A DNA stretch of 56,452 nucleotides from Polyangium fumosum (GCF_005144585.1 NZ_SSMQ01000082.1:1-56452), one strand, 5' to 3'; counted from the first letter of the stretch, positions 43,362 to 53,179 are shown. The notes: generated by a model from the letters alone, not told the origin. Translations and numbers: made by a program.

Positions 43362-44612
43362 TCAGCGTGTTTCGAGGAGGATCGTCGTTTCGTACGTGCC
43401 AGGCGCCGTCCGCACGGTATGCCATCCGCGGCCGATCGAGGTCGCGGCGATGTGCCAGAAGAACCAGTCGCCGTAATGCTCGATGGCCCCTTGCGAAATG
43501 CCCCAGCCGGCCGTGGGCGAGGGCTCGCGCGAGGCTTGCTCCTTCCACGAGGGCACGCGGATGCGAAACCCGCCGGCCGTGATCAGCGGCTCGTCGATCT
43601 TGCCGATCGCCGTGAACGGCCCTTTTTCGGCGCGCGTCGCTCGAAAAAAGCCGAGCTCGTCCCCCCGGAACGCGACGAAATGCGCGGGCTCGCCTGCATC
43701 CCCCGAGGGCCAGGAAAACCCGTTGATCGAGGCCGTCTGGAGCTCTCTCCCGTCGTCGGCTCCGCGGAGCTGCGACAGCCGCATGGCGACAATCGACCCG
43801 AGGTGCGCGCAGAGCTCGCGCCGCACGGTCGTGGAGACCTCGATCCGCGTGGTCGACGCGCCCAGGATCTCGACCGCGCCGAACACCTCGAAATCGGCGT
43901 TCTCCCCGGCGAACACGATCCGGTCGCCCTCGCGGCCGGCGCGGAACGGCGGGACCCGCGCCGCGCGATGGTCGAGGACCGTGAGCCCACAGCCGTCCGC
44001 CACGGCGTCGTAATCGAACGAGGGCACGATCTCCGCCCGATGAGGGCCGGCCTCCACGACGACCGACGCCCCCTCGACCCGCACGCGGAGATCGCCCTTC
44101 CGGAGCGCCGCGTCGCCCTCGGGAATCGTCGTCCCGCTCTTCGGGGCATGGTTCGAAGGAACCGTCGACGCCCTCGGGGCGCGCGCCGAAGCCCATACCC
44201 CGGCGCCGATCAGCGCGCCCGCGAGGGCCGGAAGCACGACCCCGACCGCGCGCCGGTGCATTCGATGGGCGAGGGCGGCGAGCAGGAACGCCGCTGCAAA
44301 AGGGAGGACGAGGAGGCGCGCATACGACGTCGTGCCCGTGAACCACCCGAAGGCCGCCACGACGAACCAGAACCCCGCGAACGCAGCCGTCACCGCGGCG
44401 CCGAGCTTTTCCCGACGTGTGACGAGCGCAAAGCCGAGGACGAGCGCGAGCACGGCGACGAGGGGCCCGAGGACCTGATGCTCGAAAAAGGCCGCCGATG
44501 GCACGGAAAATCCCCGCGGCTGCGAGAGCGCGTACGCGAGGCCTCCTGCGGCATGACCGAGGGCCGTGATCCCGAGCAGCCCCCGCACTGCGGCGTCGTG
44601 CGTTCCTGCCAT
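43362..44612 (-). CDS. Membrane protein with periplasmic beta domain
   Basis: The 416-residue product starts at ATG 44612. Residues about 15-150 hold four or five hydrophobic helices (LGPLVAVLALVLGFALVT, AFAGFWFVVAAFGWFTG, VVLPALAGALIGAGVWA). The rest is beta-rich with DLRVRVEGASVVVEAGPH and GRELQTASINGFSWPSGDAG, and a C-terminal segment (ITAGGFRIRVPSWKE). No family was recognised. It is divergent from the large lipoprotein gene at 44701, 88 bp away. Confidence 0.7.
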   Translation of the reverse strand: MAGTHDAAVRGLLGITALGHAAGGLAYALSQPRGFSVPSAAFFEHQVLGPLVAVLALVLGFALVTRREKLGAAVTAAFAGFWFVVAAFGWFTGTTSYARLLVLPFAAAFLLAALAHRMHRRAVGVVLPALAGALIGAGVWASARAPRASTVPSNHAPKSGTTIPEGDAALRKGDLRVRVEGASVVVEAGPHRAEIVPSFDYDAVADGCGLTVLDHRAARVPPFRAGREGDRIVFAGENADFEVFGAVEILGASTTRIEVSTTVRRELCAHLGSIVAMRLSQLRGADDGRELQTASINGFSWPSGDAGEPAHFVAFRGDELGFFRATRAEKGPFTAIGKIDEPLITAGGFRIRVPSWKEQASREPSPTAGWGISQGAIEHYGDWFFWHIAATSIGRGWHTVRTAPGTYETTILLETR

Positions 44613-44700
44613 CCCGCGCACGGTATCCCGCGACGCCAGCGGGATCCAGGGCGCACCTGATTGCTTGCGGCTCGAACCCCGCGGTAGCGTTCGTTTCGTG

Positions 44701-47037
44701 ATGCGTCGCCGCGCGTTTCGCCTCGCCCTCCTGGCCCTCGCTGCCTGCGGCCCCGCGAGCGTTCCTTCGCCGCGCCTCACCGAGCCACCACGCGAGGCCC
44801 TCGAAGAAGCGCCGCCGCCGCCGTGGCCCTTCGCCGATACGATCTTGCCCGCGCCGCCGGCCCAGGGAAAACCGACCAAGCCCGGCCCGCGCCTGGGGTT
44901 GCCCGAGGACCTCGTTCGCGCCGTGGAGACGCTGTTTCGAAGCGGGGTGGCCGATCCACGGGGACTGCCGTATCACGAGGTCTCGATCACGCTCACGACG
45001 CAGCCGGAAGGGCCTGGTGAGGTCGTCGCGACAAAAGGCTTCGTGCTCCCGGGGCCGGAGCACGAGCCGCGCTTCGGCGTCCTCTGGAATGGACTCGTGT
45101 ATCCGCTCGTCTCCGTCGGCCCCGCGGCGGACCTGTACGCCGACATCGAGGCGCTCCGGGCGAACGACAAGCGCATCTGCGACCAGCAGGCCGCGCATTT
45201 CCCGGACATGCCTTGCATCCGGACGCGCGCGCCCCGGCCGGAGCTCCCTTCCCACCGGCTCGAAGAGATCCTGCCGATGCACGCCGCGATCCTCGTGCAG
45301 CTCGGTCAGGACACGCTCGCGCGTTCGGTATGGGAGAGCTGGATCAAAGGCGGGGATCTCGACACCGTCCCCGAAATCGCGGGGCGCGAGCGGGACATTT
45401 TCGCGCGCCTCGCCGAACATTTTTTGCATGGGCTGCGGGACCGCGGGTTCTGGGCCCACGTACGCGGAGACGACGCGCTCGCGCTCGCGAGCTTGCGTGG
45501 CCTTGGCCGGCTCTCGCCCGCGCTCTCCGCGCGCGCCGCCGTGCTCGGGGCCAGCGAGCAAACCGTAAACACCCTCGCCGAGCCGCCGGGGCCCTTGCTC
45601 GTGGACCAGGAGAAACGTGCCGCGCGGAAGGCACCGAAGGGATTGCCTTCGCCCTTGCCCACGGATCCAGCGGCGCGAGTGGCGGCGCTCGTCGCCGCGC
45701 TCGGCGAGGTGCACGAGCCCGCATTCGGGCGGTCTGGCGCGCAGGCCCAGGTCCTCGAAGACCCGATCTTGCAGGCCCTGCTCGCGGAAGGCGAGGCGGC
45801 GGTCCTTCCGCTCGCGGAGGCGCTCGCGAACGACGAACGCTCCACGCGATCGATATGGTACGAGGCGCACGGCATCGAGCTGCTCACCGTGCGCGACGTC
45901 GCGGAGCTCGCCCTCGACACGCTCGCCGTGGATCTTCCGCTCGCGCCTGCGCCGCCGAACGAGACGAAGATCCAAAAGGCCGCACGGTTCAAGCAGGCTG
46001 CGGAAACGTACAAATCGATCCCCGCGGACGAGCGCTGGTTCCGCGATCTCGCGGACGAGACCGCGGGGCCAGCGCGGTGGGTCCAGGCCGCCATGCGCAT
46101 CGTCGGGCCCACGGACGCGCCTCGCCAGCGCCCCGACGCCTCCGATTTTCTCGCGCTCTTCGTGCGCGTGGACGGGCCCCCCAAACCTCGCTTCGCGGGC
46201 CTTGTTTCCCGAAAGAGTCCCTCGGTCACCGAGCTCCTCGCGCAGCGCATGACGCAACTCACCGCAATGAAATCCCCCGCGCACCTGCGGGCCTCGTGCG
46301 AGATGGGCTTGCTCCTCGCATTATGGGACCCGAAGGGCGCCGCGCGCCCGCTCCGCGAGGGGACCGCCCCCTTGCGCAAAGCGTGGAAGGACCACGAGGA
46401 CCCGAGCGCCGCAGAGGAACTCGCATCATGCCTCGCCGTGCTCTTCGTGGCGCGGGGCGCCTCGGGCGACGAACGATCGTTCGACGAATATGCCTCGTGG
46501 ATCCGCGCGATCGATCCCGCGACCGTCCCTCCAAAGGCAGGCACGCTCCGCACGCTCCTCGCGCCCCTGGCCCTCCGCCCCACGCGCCCTTCCATCGTCG
46601 CGGCCGGCCGCGCGATGTTCGCGCCCAAAACCTCGCCCTGGGCCGTCCGCTTCCGCCGCGGCGAGCGTGATGATCTGCTCGATCCCGCCTTGCTCCCGAT
46701 TCCCGGGATGCGCGAGCTCGTCCTCGCAGCGCTGGAGGATCGGTCCGCGGTCGGCACCATCGAGCTCGACGCCTACGGCGAAGCCGAGTGGGGACGCGAT
46801 GGAGCGGGCGAATTCGACCGCGAGCACGAGCAAGTCGATCCGCGGGATCCCGGCGCCGCGCCGTCCTCTACGAAAATGCCCCTCCGCGCCTGTGATGATG
46901 TCGCGGCGGGGCTCGCGCGGCGTATCGGATCGGCCGCGCCCTTCCGGATGTACTGGATCGAGCCGCGGCGCGACGACGCGATCGCCGCGCTCCGAGCCTT
47001 CGTCGTGACGAAGTCCGAGCCGCCTCGCGCCCCCTGA
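44701..47037 (+). CDS. Large putative lipoprotein, helical, unknown function
   Basis: The 778-residue protein starts MRRRAFRLALLALAACGP, a lipoprotein signal with lipobox LAAC, then a Pro-rich linker. Two regions stand out: residues about 60-230 (PGEVVATKGFVLPGPEHEPR, RANDKRICDQQAAHFPDMPC) and a helical stretch (ARVAALVAALGEVHEPAFG, ESWIKGGDLDTVPEIAGRE). The helical parts resemble alpha-solenoid/TPR folds in composition but I find no repeat signature. It is monocistronic as far as I can see. No family was recognised. Confidence 0.75.
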   Translation: MRRRAFRLALLALAACGPASVPSPRLTEPPREALEEAPPPPWPFADTILPAPPAQGKPTKPGPRLGLPEDLVRAVETLFRSGVADPRGLPYHEVSITLTTQPEGPGEVVATKGFVLPGPEHEPRFGVLWNGLVYPLVSVGPAADLYADIEALRANDKRICDQQAAHFPDMPCIRTRAPRPELPSHRLEEILPMHAAILVQLGQDTLARSVWESWIKGGDLDTVPEIAGRERDIFARLAEHFLHGLRDRGFWAHVRGDDALALASLRGLGRLSPALSARAAVLGASEQTVNTLAEPPGPLLVDQEKRAARKAPKGLPSPLPTDPAARVAALVAALGEVHEPAFGRSGAQAQVLEDPILQALLAEGEAAVLPLAEALANDERSTRSIWYEAHGIELLTVRDVAELALDTLAVDLPLAPAPPNETKIQKAARFKQAAETYKSIPADERWFRDLADETAGPARWVQAAMRIVGPTDAPRQRPDASDFLALFVRVDGPPKPRFAGLVSRKSPSVTELLAQRMTQLTAMKSPAHLRASCEMGLLLALWDPKGAARPLREGTAPLRKAWKDHEDPSAAEELASCLAVLFVARGASGDERSFDEYASWIRAIDPATVPPKAGTLRTLLAPLALRPTRPSIVAAGRAMFAPKTSPWAVRFRRGERDDLLDPALLPIPGMRELVLAALEDRSAVGTIELDAYGEAEWGRDGAGEFDREHEQVDPRDPGAAPSSTKMPLRACDDVAAGLARRIGSAAPFRMYWIEPRRDDAIAALRAFVVTKSEPPRAP

Positions 47038-47184
47038 ACGGCATTTTCATCCACAATCGAGAAACCTCGGAGAAGATGCGGCCGAGCGCGTCCGCGACGG
47101 AAGTATTTTCTCTTCGGGGACGGCTCTCCCAAGGGGCTGTTCATCCGCTATGCTTCGTGCGGGCGAAGTCCCCCACCACGCGCC

Positions 47185-48255
47185 ATGACGAACGTCGCCT
47201 TGCTCGGATACGGCCGCTTCGGCGCGGCCATGGCCTCGCTCCTCCGCGACGCGGACGTCGACGTGCGGGCCTTCGACCCTCGCTCCCCCGTGCCGGACGA
47301 AATGCGCGTCGCGTCGATCCCGGAGCTCGTCCGAGACCGCGATTTCGTGATCGTCGCCGTCCCCGTCACCGCCATGCCCCGCGCCTTCGCGGCGATGCGG
47401 CCGCTGCTCGCGCCCTCGCAGATCGTCGTCGACGTCGGCAGCGTCAAGCTCGGCCCCTCGGCGGCCATGAACGAATCCTTCGGCGCCGCGATCCCCTGGG
47501 TCGCCACGCATCCCCTGTTCGGCCCGATCAGCCTCTCGCGCGGCGAGCGCCCGCTCGTCGCGGTGGTGTGCCCGAATGCGACGCACCCGGCGGCCGTCGA
47601 GCGGGTCGTCGCGCTTTACGAGCGCATCGGCTGCACGGTCGTCCTGGAGGACGAGGCCACGCACGATCGCAACATGGCCTGGACGCACGCGCTCGCATTC
47701 TTCGTGGCCAAGGGTATGCTCGACGCGGCCGTGCCCCTCGACATCCCGTACGCGCCTCCGTCCTTTCAAGCGCTCGCGCGGACCGTGGAGGCCGCCCGCT
47801 CGGACGCGGGGCACCTCTATGCCGCGCTCCACCGTGAAAATCCCTATGCCGCCGAGGCCCGCCGCAAGCTCGTCGAAGCGCTCGTCGCCGCCGATCAGAA
47901 CCTCTCCGGATCGGACGGGATGGCTCCGCCGCCGTCGTCCTCGCTCGTCCTCTTGCCCTCCACGGCCCGCTCGCAGGCCTTGCGCGAGACGCGTGATCTC
48001 ATCGACGACCTCGATCGTGAAATCGTGGAGCTCCTCGGCCGCAGGGCCCAGCTCGCGCGGCGCGCGGCGCGCGAAAAGGCAAAGCTCGGCCGCCCCGTGC
48101 GGGATCCCGAGCGCGAGGCGGAGCTTTTCGAAGCGCGGAGGCGCTGGGCGGCCGAGCGCGGGCTCGATCCGGCCTCGGTGCACGAAATCTTCGACGCCAT
48201 TCTCCGATTCTCCAGGCGCCTCCAGCACGAGGAACCCATCGACGGAGCAGATTGA
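47185..48255 (+). CDS. tyrA: Prephenate dehydrogenase fused to chorismate mutase
   Basis: The 356-residue protein begins with a Rossmann fold: GYGRFG at residues 8-13. The catalytic segment is WVATHPLFGPISL (His of the TyrA active site) followed by DEATHDRNMAWTHALAFF. Residues about 260-345 form an AroQ chorismate mutase: RETRDLIDDLDREIVELLGR and ARRAAREKAKLGRPVRDPER. E. coli TyrA has the reverse order (mutase first). The gene is first in a Phe/Tyr unit with aroF and pheA, 66 bp ahead of aroF. The mutase supplies prephenate for both branches. Confidence 0.92.
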   Translation: MTNVALLGYGRFGAAMASLLRDADVDVRAFDPRSPVPDEMRVASIPELVRDRDFVIVAVPVTAMPRAFAAMRPLLAPSQIVVDVGSVKLGPSAAMNESFGAAIPWVATHPLFGPISLSRGERPLVAVVCPNATHPAAVERVVALYERIGCTVVLEDEATHDRNMAWTHALAFFVAKGMLDAAVPLDIPYAPPSFQALARTVEAARSDAGHLYAALHRENPYAAEARRKLVEALVAADQNLSGSDGMAPPPSSSLVLLPSTARSQALRETRDLIDDLDREIVELLGRRAQLARRAAREKAKLGRPVRDPEREAELFEARRRWAAERGLDPASVHEIFDAILRFSRRLQHEEPIDGAD

Positions 48256-48321
48256 TCTTTTTCACGGGCCGGCTGAGGCCGCCACAGCATCCAACAGCAC
48301 ACGGAGCATAGGGGGAACTTC

Positions 48322-49455
48322 ATGATCGTCACGCTCGAGCCCGACGCGCCCGAATCGCGCGCCGAAGCGGTCGTCCGCCTCGCGGCGCGGTATCCGGGGG
48401 TCTCGGTCCAGAAATTCGTCTTCCGGGGGGAATCCACCTCCATCACCGAGGTGCACCTCATCGGCTCGACGCGCGCCGTGCCGACGGAGCCCTTCGAAAG
48501 CCTGCCCGGTGTGCGCAAGGTCGTCCGCGTGTCCCGGAAATACCGGCTCATCGGCCGGCACCACCCGGACGCCGCGACCCACGGGTTCGAGTACAACGGC
48601 GTCCATTTCGACGAGAAACGTGTCCACGTCTTCGCCGGCCTCTGTGCCGTCGACACGCGCGAGCACGTCGGCCACATGATGGCCGCGCTCGAAAAGGCGG
48701 GGATCCGGACAACGCGCATGGGCGCGTACAAGCCGCGCACGAGCCCCTACGATTTCCAGGGCCTCGGCAAGACCTGTTTGCCCTGGGTCTTCGAGCTCGC
48801 GGGCAAGCACGGCGTCAAGGTGATCGCCATGGAGGTCACCGACGCGCGTCACATCGACGAGATCAACACGGCGCTCGCCGCGGCGGGCGAGCCGACCGGC
48901 GTGATGCTCCAGATCGGCACGCGCAACACGCAGAACTTCGAGCTCCTCAAGCAAGTGGGCCAGCAGCGCCGCTTCCCGGTCCTCTTCAAGCGCGGCATGG
49001 GCATCTCGCTCGAAGAGTCCTTGAACGCCTGCGAATACGTGGCGAGCGAAGGGAACCCGAACATCGTGTTTTGCCTGCGCGGCGTGAAGACGCACCTCGG
49101 CGATCCCCATCGCAACCTGGTCGACTTCTCGCACGTGCCCGTCCTTCGCCGGCAGACACGCCTGCCCGTGTGCATCGATCCCTCGCACGCCGTGGGCCGC
49201 ATGGACAACGCGCCCGACGGCCTGCCGGACATCTTTCACGTGGTCGGGCAGGGGATCATCGCGGGCGCATCCATGGTGCTCGTCGATTTCCACCCGCGGC
49301 CCGACGAGGCGCTCTGCGACGGCCCGCAAGCCCTGGACCTCTCGGCCTTGCCGCGGTTCGCGCGCTACGTGGAAAGCGTGCGGCACGCATACGAAGGTAT
49401 CGTCCGCGAGGTCGGCGCGGGCGCGGCGGCGGCGACCGAGCCTCACGCCGCTTGA
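48322..49455 (+). CDS. aroF: 3-deoxy-7-phosphoheptulonate (DAHP) synthase, type I-beta
   Basis: The 377-residue protein has a ferredoxin-like N-terminal extension (MIVTLEPDAPESRAEAVVRL) and a TIM barrel of the KDPG-like DAHPS type. The barrel contains RMGAYKPRTSPYDFQGLGK, QIGTRNTQNFELLKQVGQQ and VLFKRGMGISLEESLNACEY, plus LPVCIDPSHAVGR carrying the metal-binding His. It makes the first intermediate of the shikimate pathway from PEP and erythrose-4-phosphate. The N-terminal extension is where feedback inhibitors bind in this class. It lies between tyrA and pheA, 17 bp before the latter. Confidence 0.93.
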   Translation: MIVTLEPDAPESRAEAVVRLAARYPGVSVQKFVFRGESTSITEVHLIGSTRAVPTEPFESLPGVRKVVRVSRKYRLIGRHHPDAATHGFEYNGVHFDEKRVHVFAGLCAVDTREHVGHMMAALEKAGIRTTRMGAYKPRTSPYDFQGLGKTCLPWVFELAGKHGVKVIAMEVTDARHIDEINTALAAAGEPTGVMLQIGTRNTQNFELLKQVGQQRRFPVLFKRGMGISLEESLNACEYVASEGNPNIVFCLRGVKTHLGDPHRNLVDFSHVPVLRRQTRLPVCIDPSHAVGRMDNAPDGLPDIFHVVGQGIIAGASMVLVDFHPRPDEALCDGPQALDLSALPRFARYVESVRHAYEGIVREVGAGAAAATEPHAA

Positions 49456-49472
49456 TCGGAGCCCGGGGCGTC

Positions 49473-50294
49473 GTGGAGGGGATCTCGGTCGCTTGCCTCG
49501 GCCCCTCGGGCACCTTCAGCGAGGAGGCGGCCGCGCGCCATTTCGGGCAAGACGCCCGTCCCGTCTTCTGCACCTCGATCGACGACGTCTTCGACGGGGT
49601 GCAGGCGCGCGCCGCCCCCTTCGGCGTCGTGCCCGTGGAAAACTCCCTCGAAGGCGCGATCGGCCATACCCTCGACCGGCTCGTCGCCTCGCCGCTCCGC
49701 ATCTCCGGCGAGGTCGCGCTCCCCATCCGCCAGCACCTGCTCCGGCGCGAGGGGCGGATCGATGGGATCACGCGGGTCTACGGGCACGCGCAATCCCTCG
49801 CGCAATGCCAGCGATTCTTGAAACATACCTTGCCGCTGGCCGAGCGCGTCGCGGTCTCCAGCAACGCCGAGGCGGCGCGCCTCGCCGCGCGGGAGCCGGA
49901 GACCGCGGCCCTCGCGGGCAAACGCGCGGCGGCGATCCACGCGCTCGCCATCCTCGCCGAGGGGGTCGAGGACGATCCGACGAACACCACGCGCTTCCTG
50001 GTGATCGGCGAAACGAGCGCCGCCCCCTCGGGCCACGACAAAACCTCGCTCGTCATGTCAGCGCCGAACCGCCCAGGCTCGATGCTCGCGCTGCTCCGCC
50101 CCTTCTCGCGGCACGGCGTGAGCATGACGAAACTCGAATCCCGCCCCTCGCGGCGAGGTCTTTGGGATTACCTCTTTTTCGTCGACGTCGAGGGTCACGC
50201 GGAAGACGTCGCCGTCCGCCGCGCGCTCATCGAGCTGGAAGCGCGCGCCGGCTACCTCAAAATCCTCGGCTCCTACGCGATGGCGCGTCCCTGA
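49473..50294 (+). CDS. pheA: Prephenate dehydratase
   Basis: The protein has about 273 residues from GTG 49473; a TTG at 49452 overlapping the aroF stop is the alternative start. The prephenate-binding domain has LGPSGTFSEEAAARHFG, GVVPVENSLEGAIGHTLDRL and the TTRF motif in DPTNTTRFLVIGE. The ACT domain near the C-terminus (SLVMSAPNRPGSMLALLRPF) carries the phenylalanine-binding ESRP in KLESRPSRRGLWDYLF, so the enzyme is probably feedback-inhibited by Phe. As the chorismate mutase is on TyrA, this is a stand-alone dehydratase. Confidence 0.92.
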   Translation: MEGISVACLGPSGTFSEEAAARHFGQDARPVFCTSIDDVFDGVQARAAPFGVVPVENSLEGAIGHTLDRLVASPLRISGEVALPIRQHLLRREGRIDGITRVYGHAQSLAQCQRFLKHTLPLAERVAVSSNAEAARLAAREPETAALAGKRAAAIHALAILAEGVEDDPTNTTRFLVIGETSAAPSGHDKTSLVMSAPNRPGSMLALLRPFSRHGVSMTKLESRPSRRGLWDYLFFVDVEGHAEDVAVRRALIELEARAGYLKILGSYAMARP

Positions 50295-50333
50295 TCGGAA
50301 CTTCCTCGCCCCGGCTCAAGCTCCTCGCGTACC

Positions 50334-51818
50334 ATGGAAACCATGGAATATGCGCACGGTCGATCGAGGTCCGGATCCAGCACGAGCGCTCCTGCATCGC
50401 TCGTCGTTCTCGTTTCTTCGCTGGTAATCGTCGCGGCGCCGGCGTGCGTCGCGCCCGAGGAGGACGAGCCGTTCGTCGACACGGCGAGCTTTGCGTACAC
50501 AGTCCCCGCGAAGGGGACAGCAACGACGCTCGACGTGGCGGGCTGGAACCTCGAGTGGTTCGGTGATGCGAGCCGCGGGCCCACGAACGACACGCTCCAG
50601 CGGCAGAACGCATACGACGTGATCAGCGGCGCAGACATGGATCTCTGGGGCGTCCAAGAGATCGTGAGCGTCTCGCAGTGGAACACGCTCAAATCGCAGC
50701 TCGCCGGGTACGCAGGCTTCTTGTCGAACGATCCGATCGTGACGAACGGCTCCTCGTATTACACCACGTCGGAGCAGAAGCTCGGCTTCCTCTACAAAAC
50801 CTCGGTCGCCACGGTGCAGAGCGCGCGCGTCATCCTGACCGCCTACGACTACGAGTTCGCCGGGCGGCCGCCGCTCGAAGTGAAGCTCTCGGTCACGCTG
50901 AACGGCACGACGGACAACGTGATCGTCATCGTCCTCCACATGAAAGCGCTCGCGGATTCCGCGAGCTACCTGCGCCGGCTCGACGCATCCACCGCGCTGA
51001 AATCCTACCTCGACACGAACCACCCAACCCAAAAGGTATTCGTCGTCGGCGATTTCAACGACGACCTCGACGGGTCGATCTCGGGCAACCCCACGCCCTA
51101 CGCGAATTTCCTCGCCGACACAGCCGATTACCACTTCGCCACGAAAGCCCTGACAGACGCGAACATCTCCTCGACATCGAGCGGCGGCGCAACCCTGGAC
51201 CACCACCTCGTGACGAACGAGCTCGCCCTGGCCCTCGTCCCCGGCTCCGTCGAAGCCTACAAGGTCTCCACATTCATCCCGAGCTACGCCTCGACGACGA
51301 GCGACCATTTCCCGATCCTGAGCCGCTACACCTGGGCCGCCGCCAAGCCCGCGCAGGTCGTGATCAACGAGATCTGCGCCAACGAGCCCGGCAGCAGCGT
51401 CACCGGCGAATTCGTGGAGCTCGTGAACATCGGCGGATTGCCCGCCCCCCTCGACGGCTGGACGATCTCGGACACGACATCCGTGCGGCACACCTTCGCC
51501 GCAGGCACAACGCTCGCCCCAGGCAAGAGCCTCGTCATCTTCGGCGCCACCTCCGCCATCCCCGCCGGCACGCCCAACGCAATCGGAAGCTCCACGAGCA
51601 ACCTGGGCCTCGCAAACGCCGGCGACGCCGTCTACCTGCGCGACGCCACAGGCACGACAAAAGACTCCTTCAGCTACCCCGCATCCCTCGCCGCCGTCGA
51701 CGGCGTCTCGATGAACCGCAGCCCCGACGCCGCCGAAAGCGCAACCTTCGTCCTGCACACGGCACTCGTCGCCGCCGGGAGCTCACCCGGCACGCGCGCG
51801 AATGGAGCGGCGTTCTGA
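50334..51818 (+). CDS. Endonuclease/exonuclease/phosphatase-like lipoprotein with lamin-tail domain
   Basis: The product has 494 residues, with a signal and lipobox-like VAAPACVAP. Residues about 65-335 are an EEP-type domain: VAGWNLEWFGDASRGP, MDLWGVQEIVSVSQWNT (catalytic Glu), VVGDFNDDLDGSISG (Asp/Asn) and TSDHFPILSRY (terminal Asp-His). These are the conserved DNase I-like residues. A C-terminal lamin-tail domain (LTD, about 343-460) reads INEICANEPGSSVTGEFVEL. Extracellular nucleases with this architecture digest environmental DNA or build the matrix. Start at ATG 50334 (second ATG 50343). Confidence 0.88.
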   Translation: METMEYAHGRSRSGSSTSAPASLVVLVSSLVIVAAPACVAPEEDEPFVDTASFAYTVPAKGTATTLDVAGWNLEWFGDASRGPTNDTLQRQNAYDVISGADMDLWGVQEIVSVSQWNTLKSQLAGYAGFLSNDPIVTNGSSYYTTSEQKLGFLYKTSVATVQSARVILTAYDYEFAGRPPLEVKLSVTLNGTTDNVIVIVLHMKALADSASYLRRLDASTALKSYLDTNHPTQKVFVVGDFNDDLDGSISGNPTPYANFLADTADYHFATKALTDANISSTSSGGATLDHHLVTNELALALVPGSVEAYKVSTFIPSYASTTSDHFPILSRYTWAAAKPAQVVINEICANEPGSSVTGEFVELVNIGGLPAPLDGWTISDTTSVRHTFAAGTTLAPGKSLVIFGATSAIPAGTPNAIGSSTSNLGLANAGDAVYLRDATGTTKDSFSYPASLAAVDGVSMNRSPDAAESATFVLHTALVAAGSSPGTRANGAAF

Positions 51819-51831
51819 CGAGGGGCGTGGC

Positions 51832-52243
51832 GCCGGGGCGCTGCCCCGGACCCCGCGGGGGCTGTCCGCCCCTCGACCCGGACCAGGCACGGCCTGGACC
51901 GAAGGTGGAAGAACTGCGCAATGCGCAGTTCTTCCCACGGGCCGGTGGCAAGACCACGAACGTTGTCGCACGCAGCGGCACGTTGCCGGTTGAAACGTCA
52001 GCGCTGCGGTCTTGGTGGGCAGGGTCGCCTGTGGTCTTGACCCCGGCTGTTCGATGAACTGCGCGGAGCGCAGTTCATCGACCCAAGGTCCAGGGCTGGC
52101 CCTGCAAAGGGGGGCGGACAGGTACAAACCATTTCCCCGCATCGACTGCGCATCGCGCAGTCGATGCCCAGAGGTCCAGGGCTGGCCCTGGTCCGGGTCC
52201 CGGGGCGGACAGCCCCGGGTGGGGCCTGGGGCAACGCCCCAGC
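51832..52243 (+). repeat. Dispersed modular repeat, compound copy R8
   Basis: A 412-bp copy with three perfect hairpins: P3 51907-51919/51923-51935 (loop AAT), P2 52051-52064/52068-52081 (loop GGA) and P4 52139-52151/52155-52167 (loop ATC). The first A module spans 51832-51900 and has the 9-bp IS site GGCACGGCC empty at 51886-51894. The A' module ends at 52243, 9 bp before the sigma-factor stop. A segment with GCAAAGGGGGGCGGACAG before P4 also occurs in R2, so R8 looks like two copies recombined. Confidence 0.88.
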
Positions 52244-52252
52244 TCCGCGCCT

Positions 52253-53179
52253 TCAGAGGATGATAGGCCCCACCGCCGTCAGCTTCTTCGTCGCCAGCAC
52301 CCAATAAATCGCCCGGATCGCCCCGTCCTCGCCGATCTCGCATTGCAGCACCGATCGCGGCGCGAGCTTCCGGCCTGGCGCGTGCTCCAGCACCACGGCG
52401 GGCATCCCGTTCACCATCCGCAATGCGAATTGCGCGCCCGCGCCGCGCCGCTTGGCGAGGCCCACCAGCAAACGCCCCACCCGGTCCCGCCCCAGGATCG
52501 GCAAACGTGCTGCGAAAAATTCGCCTCCGCCGTCGCTCAGGTGCCGCACCTCGGCGTCCAGGATCGATTCGAGCGCTTTTCCATCCGCGCTCCCCAGCGC
52601 CAGGAGAAACCGCCCGAGCGCCGCGCGTGTCTTCTCCACGAGCTCGGGCGTGCGACGCGTCCGGCTCGACTCGTAGGCTGCGAGCGCCTGCCGCGCGCGG
52701 TGGTGCATCGTCTTCACGGCCGCTTCCGTCATCCCGAGCGCGTCGGCCGCCTCCTTCACCGACCAGTCGAACACGTCGCAGAGCAGCACGATCGCCCGCT
52801 GCCGCGGCGTCAGCGCCTCCAGCGCCACGAGGAACGCCATCGACACGCTCTCCAGAAGGTCGTAACGCCCCTCCGTCTCGACCGGCTCGATCCCGATCTC
52901 CGGCGCGAAATCGCCCTCCGTCTCGACCGGCGACGGCAGCCACGGACCGTCGTACGCGCGCCGCCGCCGCGCGCGCAGCCGGTCGATCCCGAGGTTCACC
53001 GCCACGCGCGTCAGCCATGGCCGCACGGGCTCCTCCGTCCGGACGGGCGGCCGCTCGATCGCGCGCAGAAACGTCTCCTGCACGAGATCATCCGCGTCCG
53101 CCGCCGACCCGGTCAGCCGATAGCAGAGACCCCACAGATACCGCCCGTGCTCCCGCGCGAGCCCGTCCCCGTCCGCCAT
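52253..53179 (-). CDS. ECF sigma factor, ECF41-like with SnoaL-type C-terminal extension
   Basis: The 308-residue protein starts at ATG 53179. Sigma2 (GRYLWGLCYRLTGSAADADD, LVQETFLRAIERPP) and sigma4 (LTPRQRAIVLLCDVFDWSVK, AAVKTMHHRARQALAAY) occupy residues 10-175. A C-terminal SnoaL-like domain follows with DGGGEFFAARLPILGRDRVG; ECF41 proteins typically have DGGGK here. No anti-sigma factor is needed in this group, as the extension regulates activity. The gene starts 8 bp after the FAD-oxidoreductase stop, matching the known ECF41-oxidoreductase linkage. Its target promoter is probably that of the operon itself. Confidence 0.87.
   Translation of the reverse strand: MADGDGLAREHGRYLWGLCYRLTGSAADADDLVQETFLRAIERPPVRTEEPVRPWLTRVAVNLGIDRLRARRRRAYDGPWLPSPVETEGDFAPEIGIEPVETEGRYDLLESVSMAFLVALEALTPRQRAIVLLCDVFDWSVKEAADALGMTEAAVKTMHHRARQALAAYESSRTRRTPELVEKTRAALGRFLLALGSADGKALESILDAEVRHLSDGGGEFFAARLPILGRDRVGRLLVGLAKRRGAGAQFALRMVNGMPAVVLEHAPGRKLAPRSVLQCEIGEDGAIRAIYWVLATKKLTAVGPIIL

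Noticed and set aside
42733-46284. A 1183-codon minus-strand open frame over the GNAT gene and beyond
   Set aside because: Only the first part read (42733-43323) is a GNAT; the rest is Arg/Gly-rich antisense of the genes at 43362-44612 and 44701-47037, which have signal sequences and normal composition.
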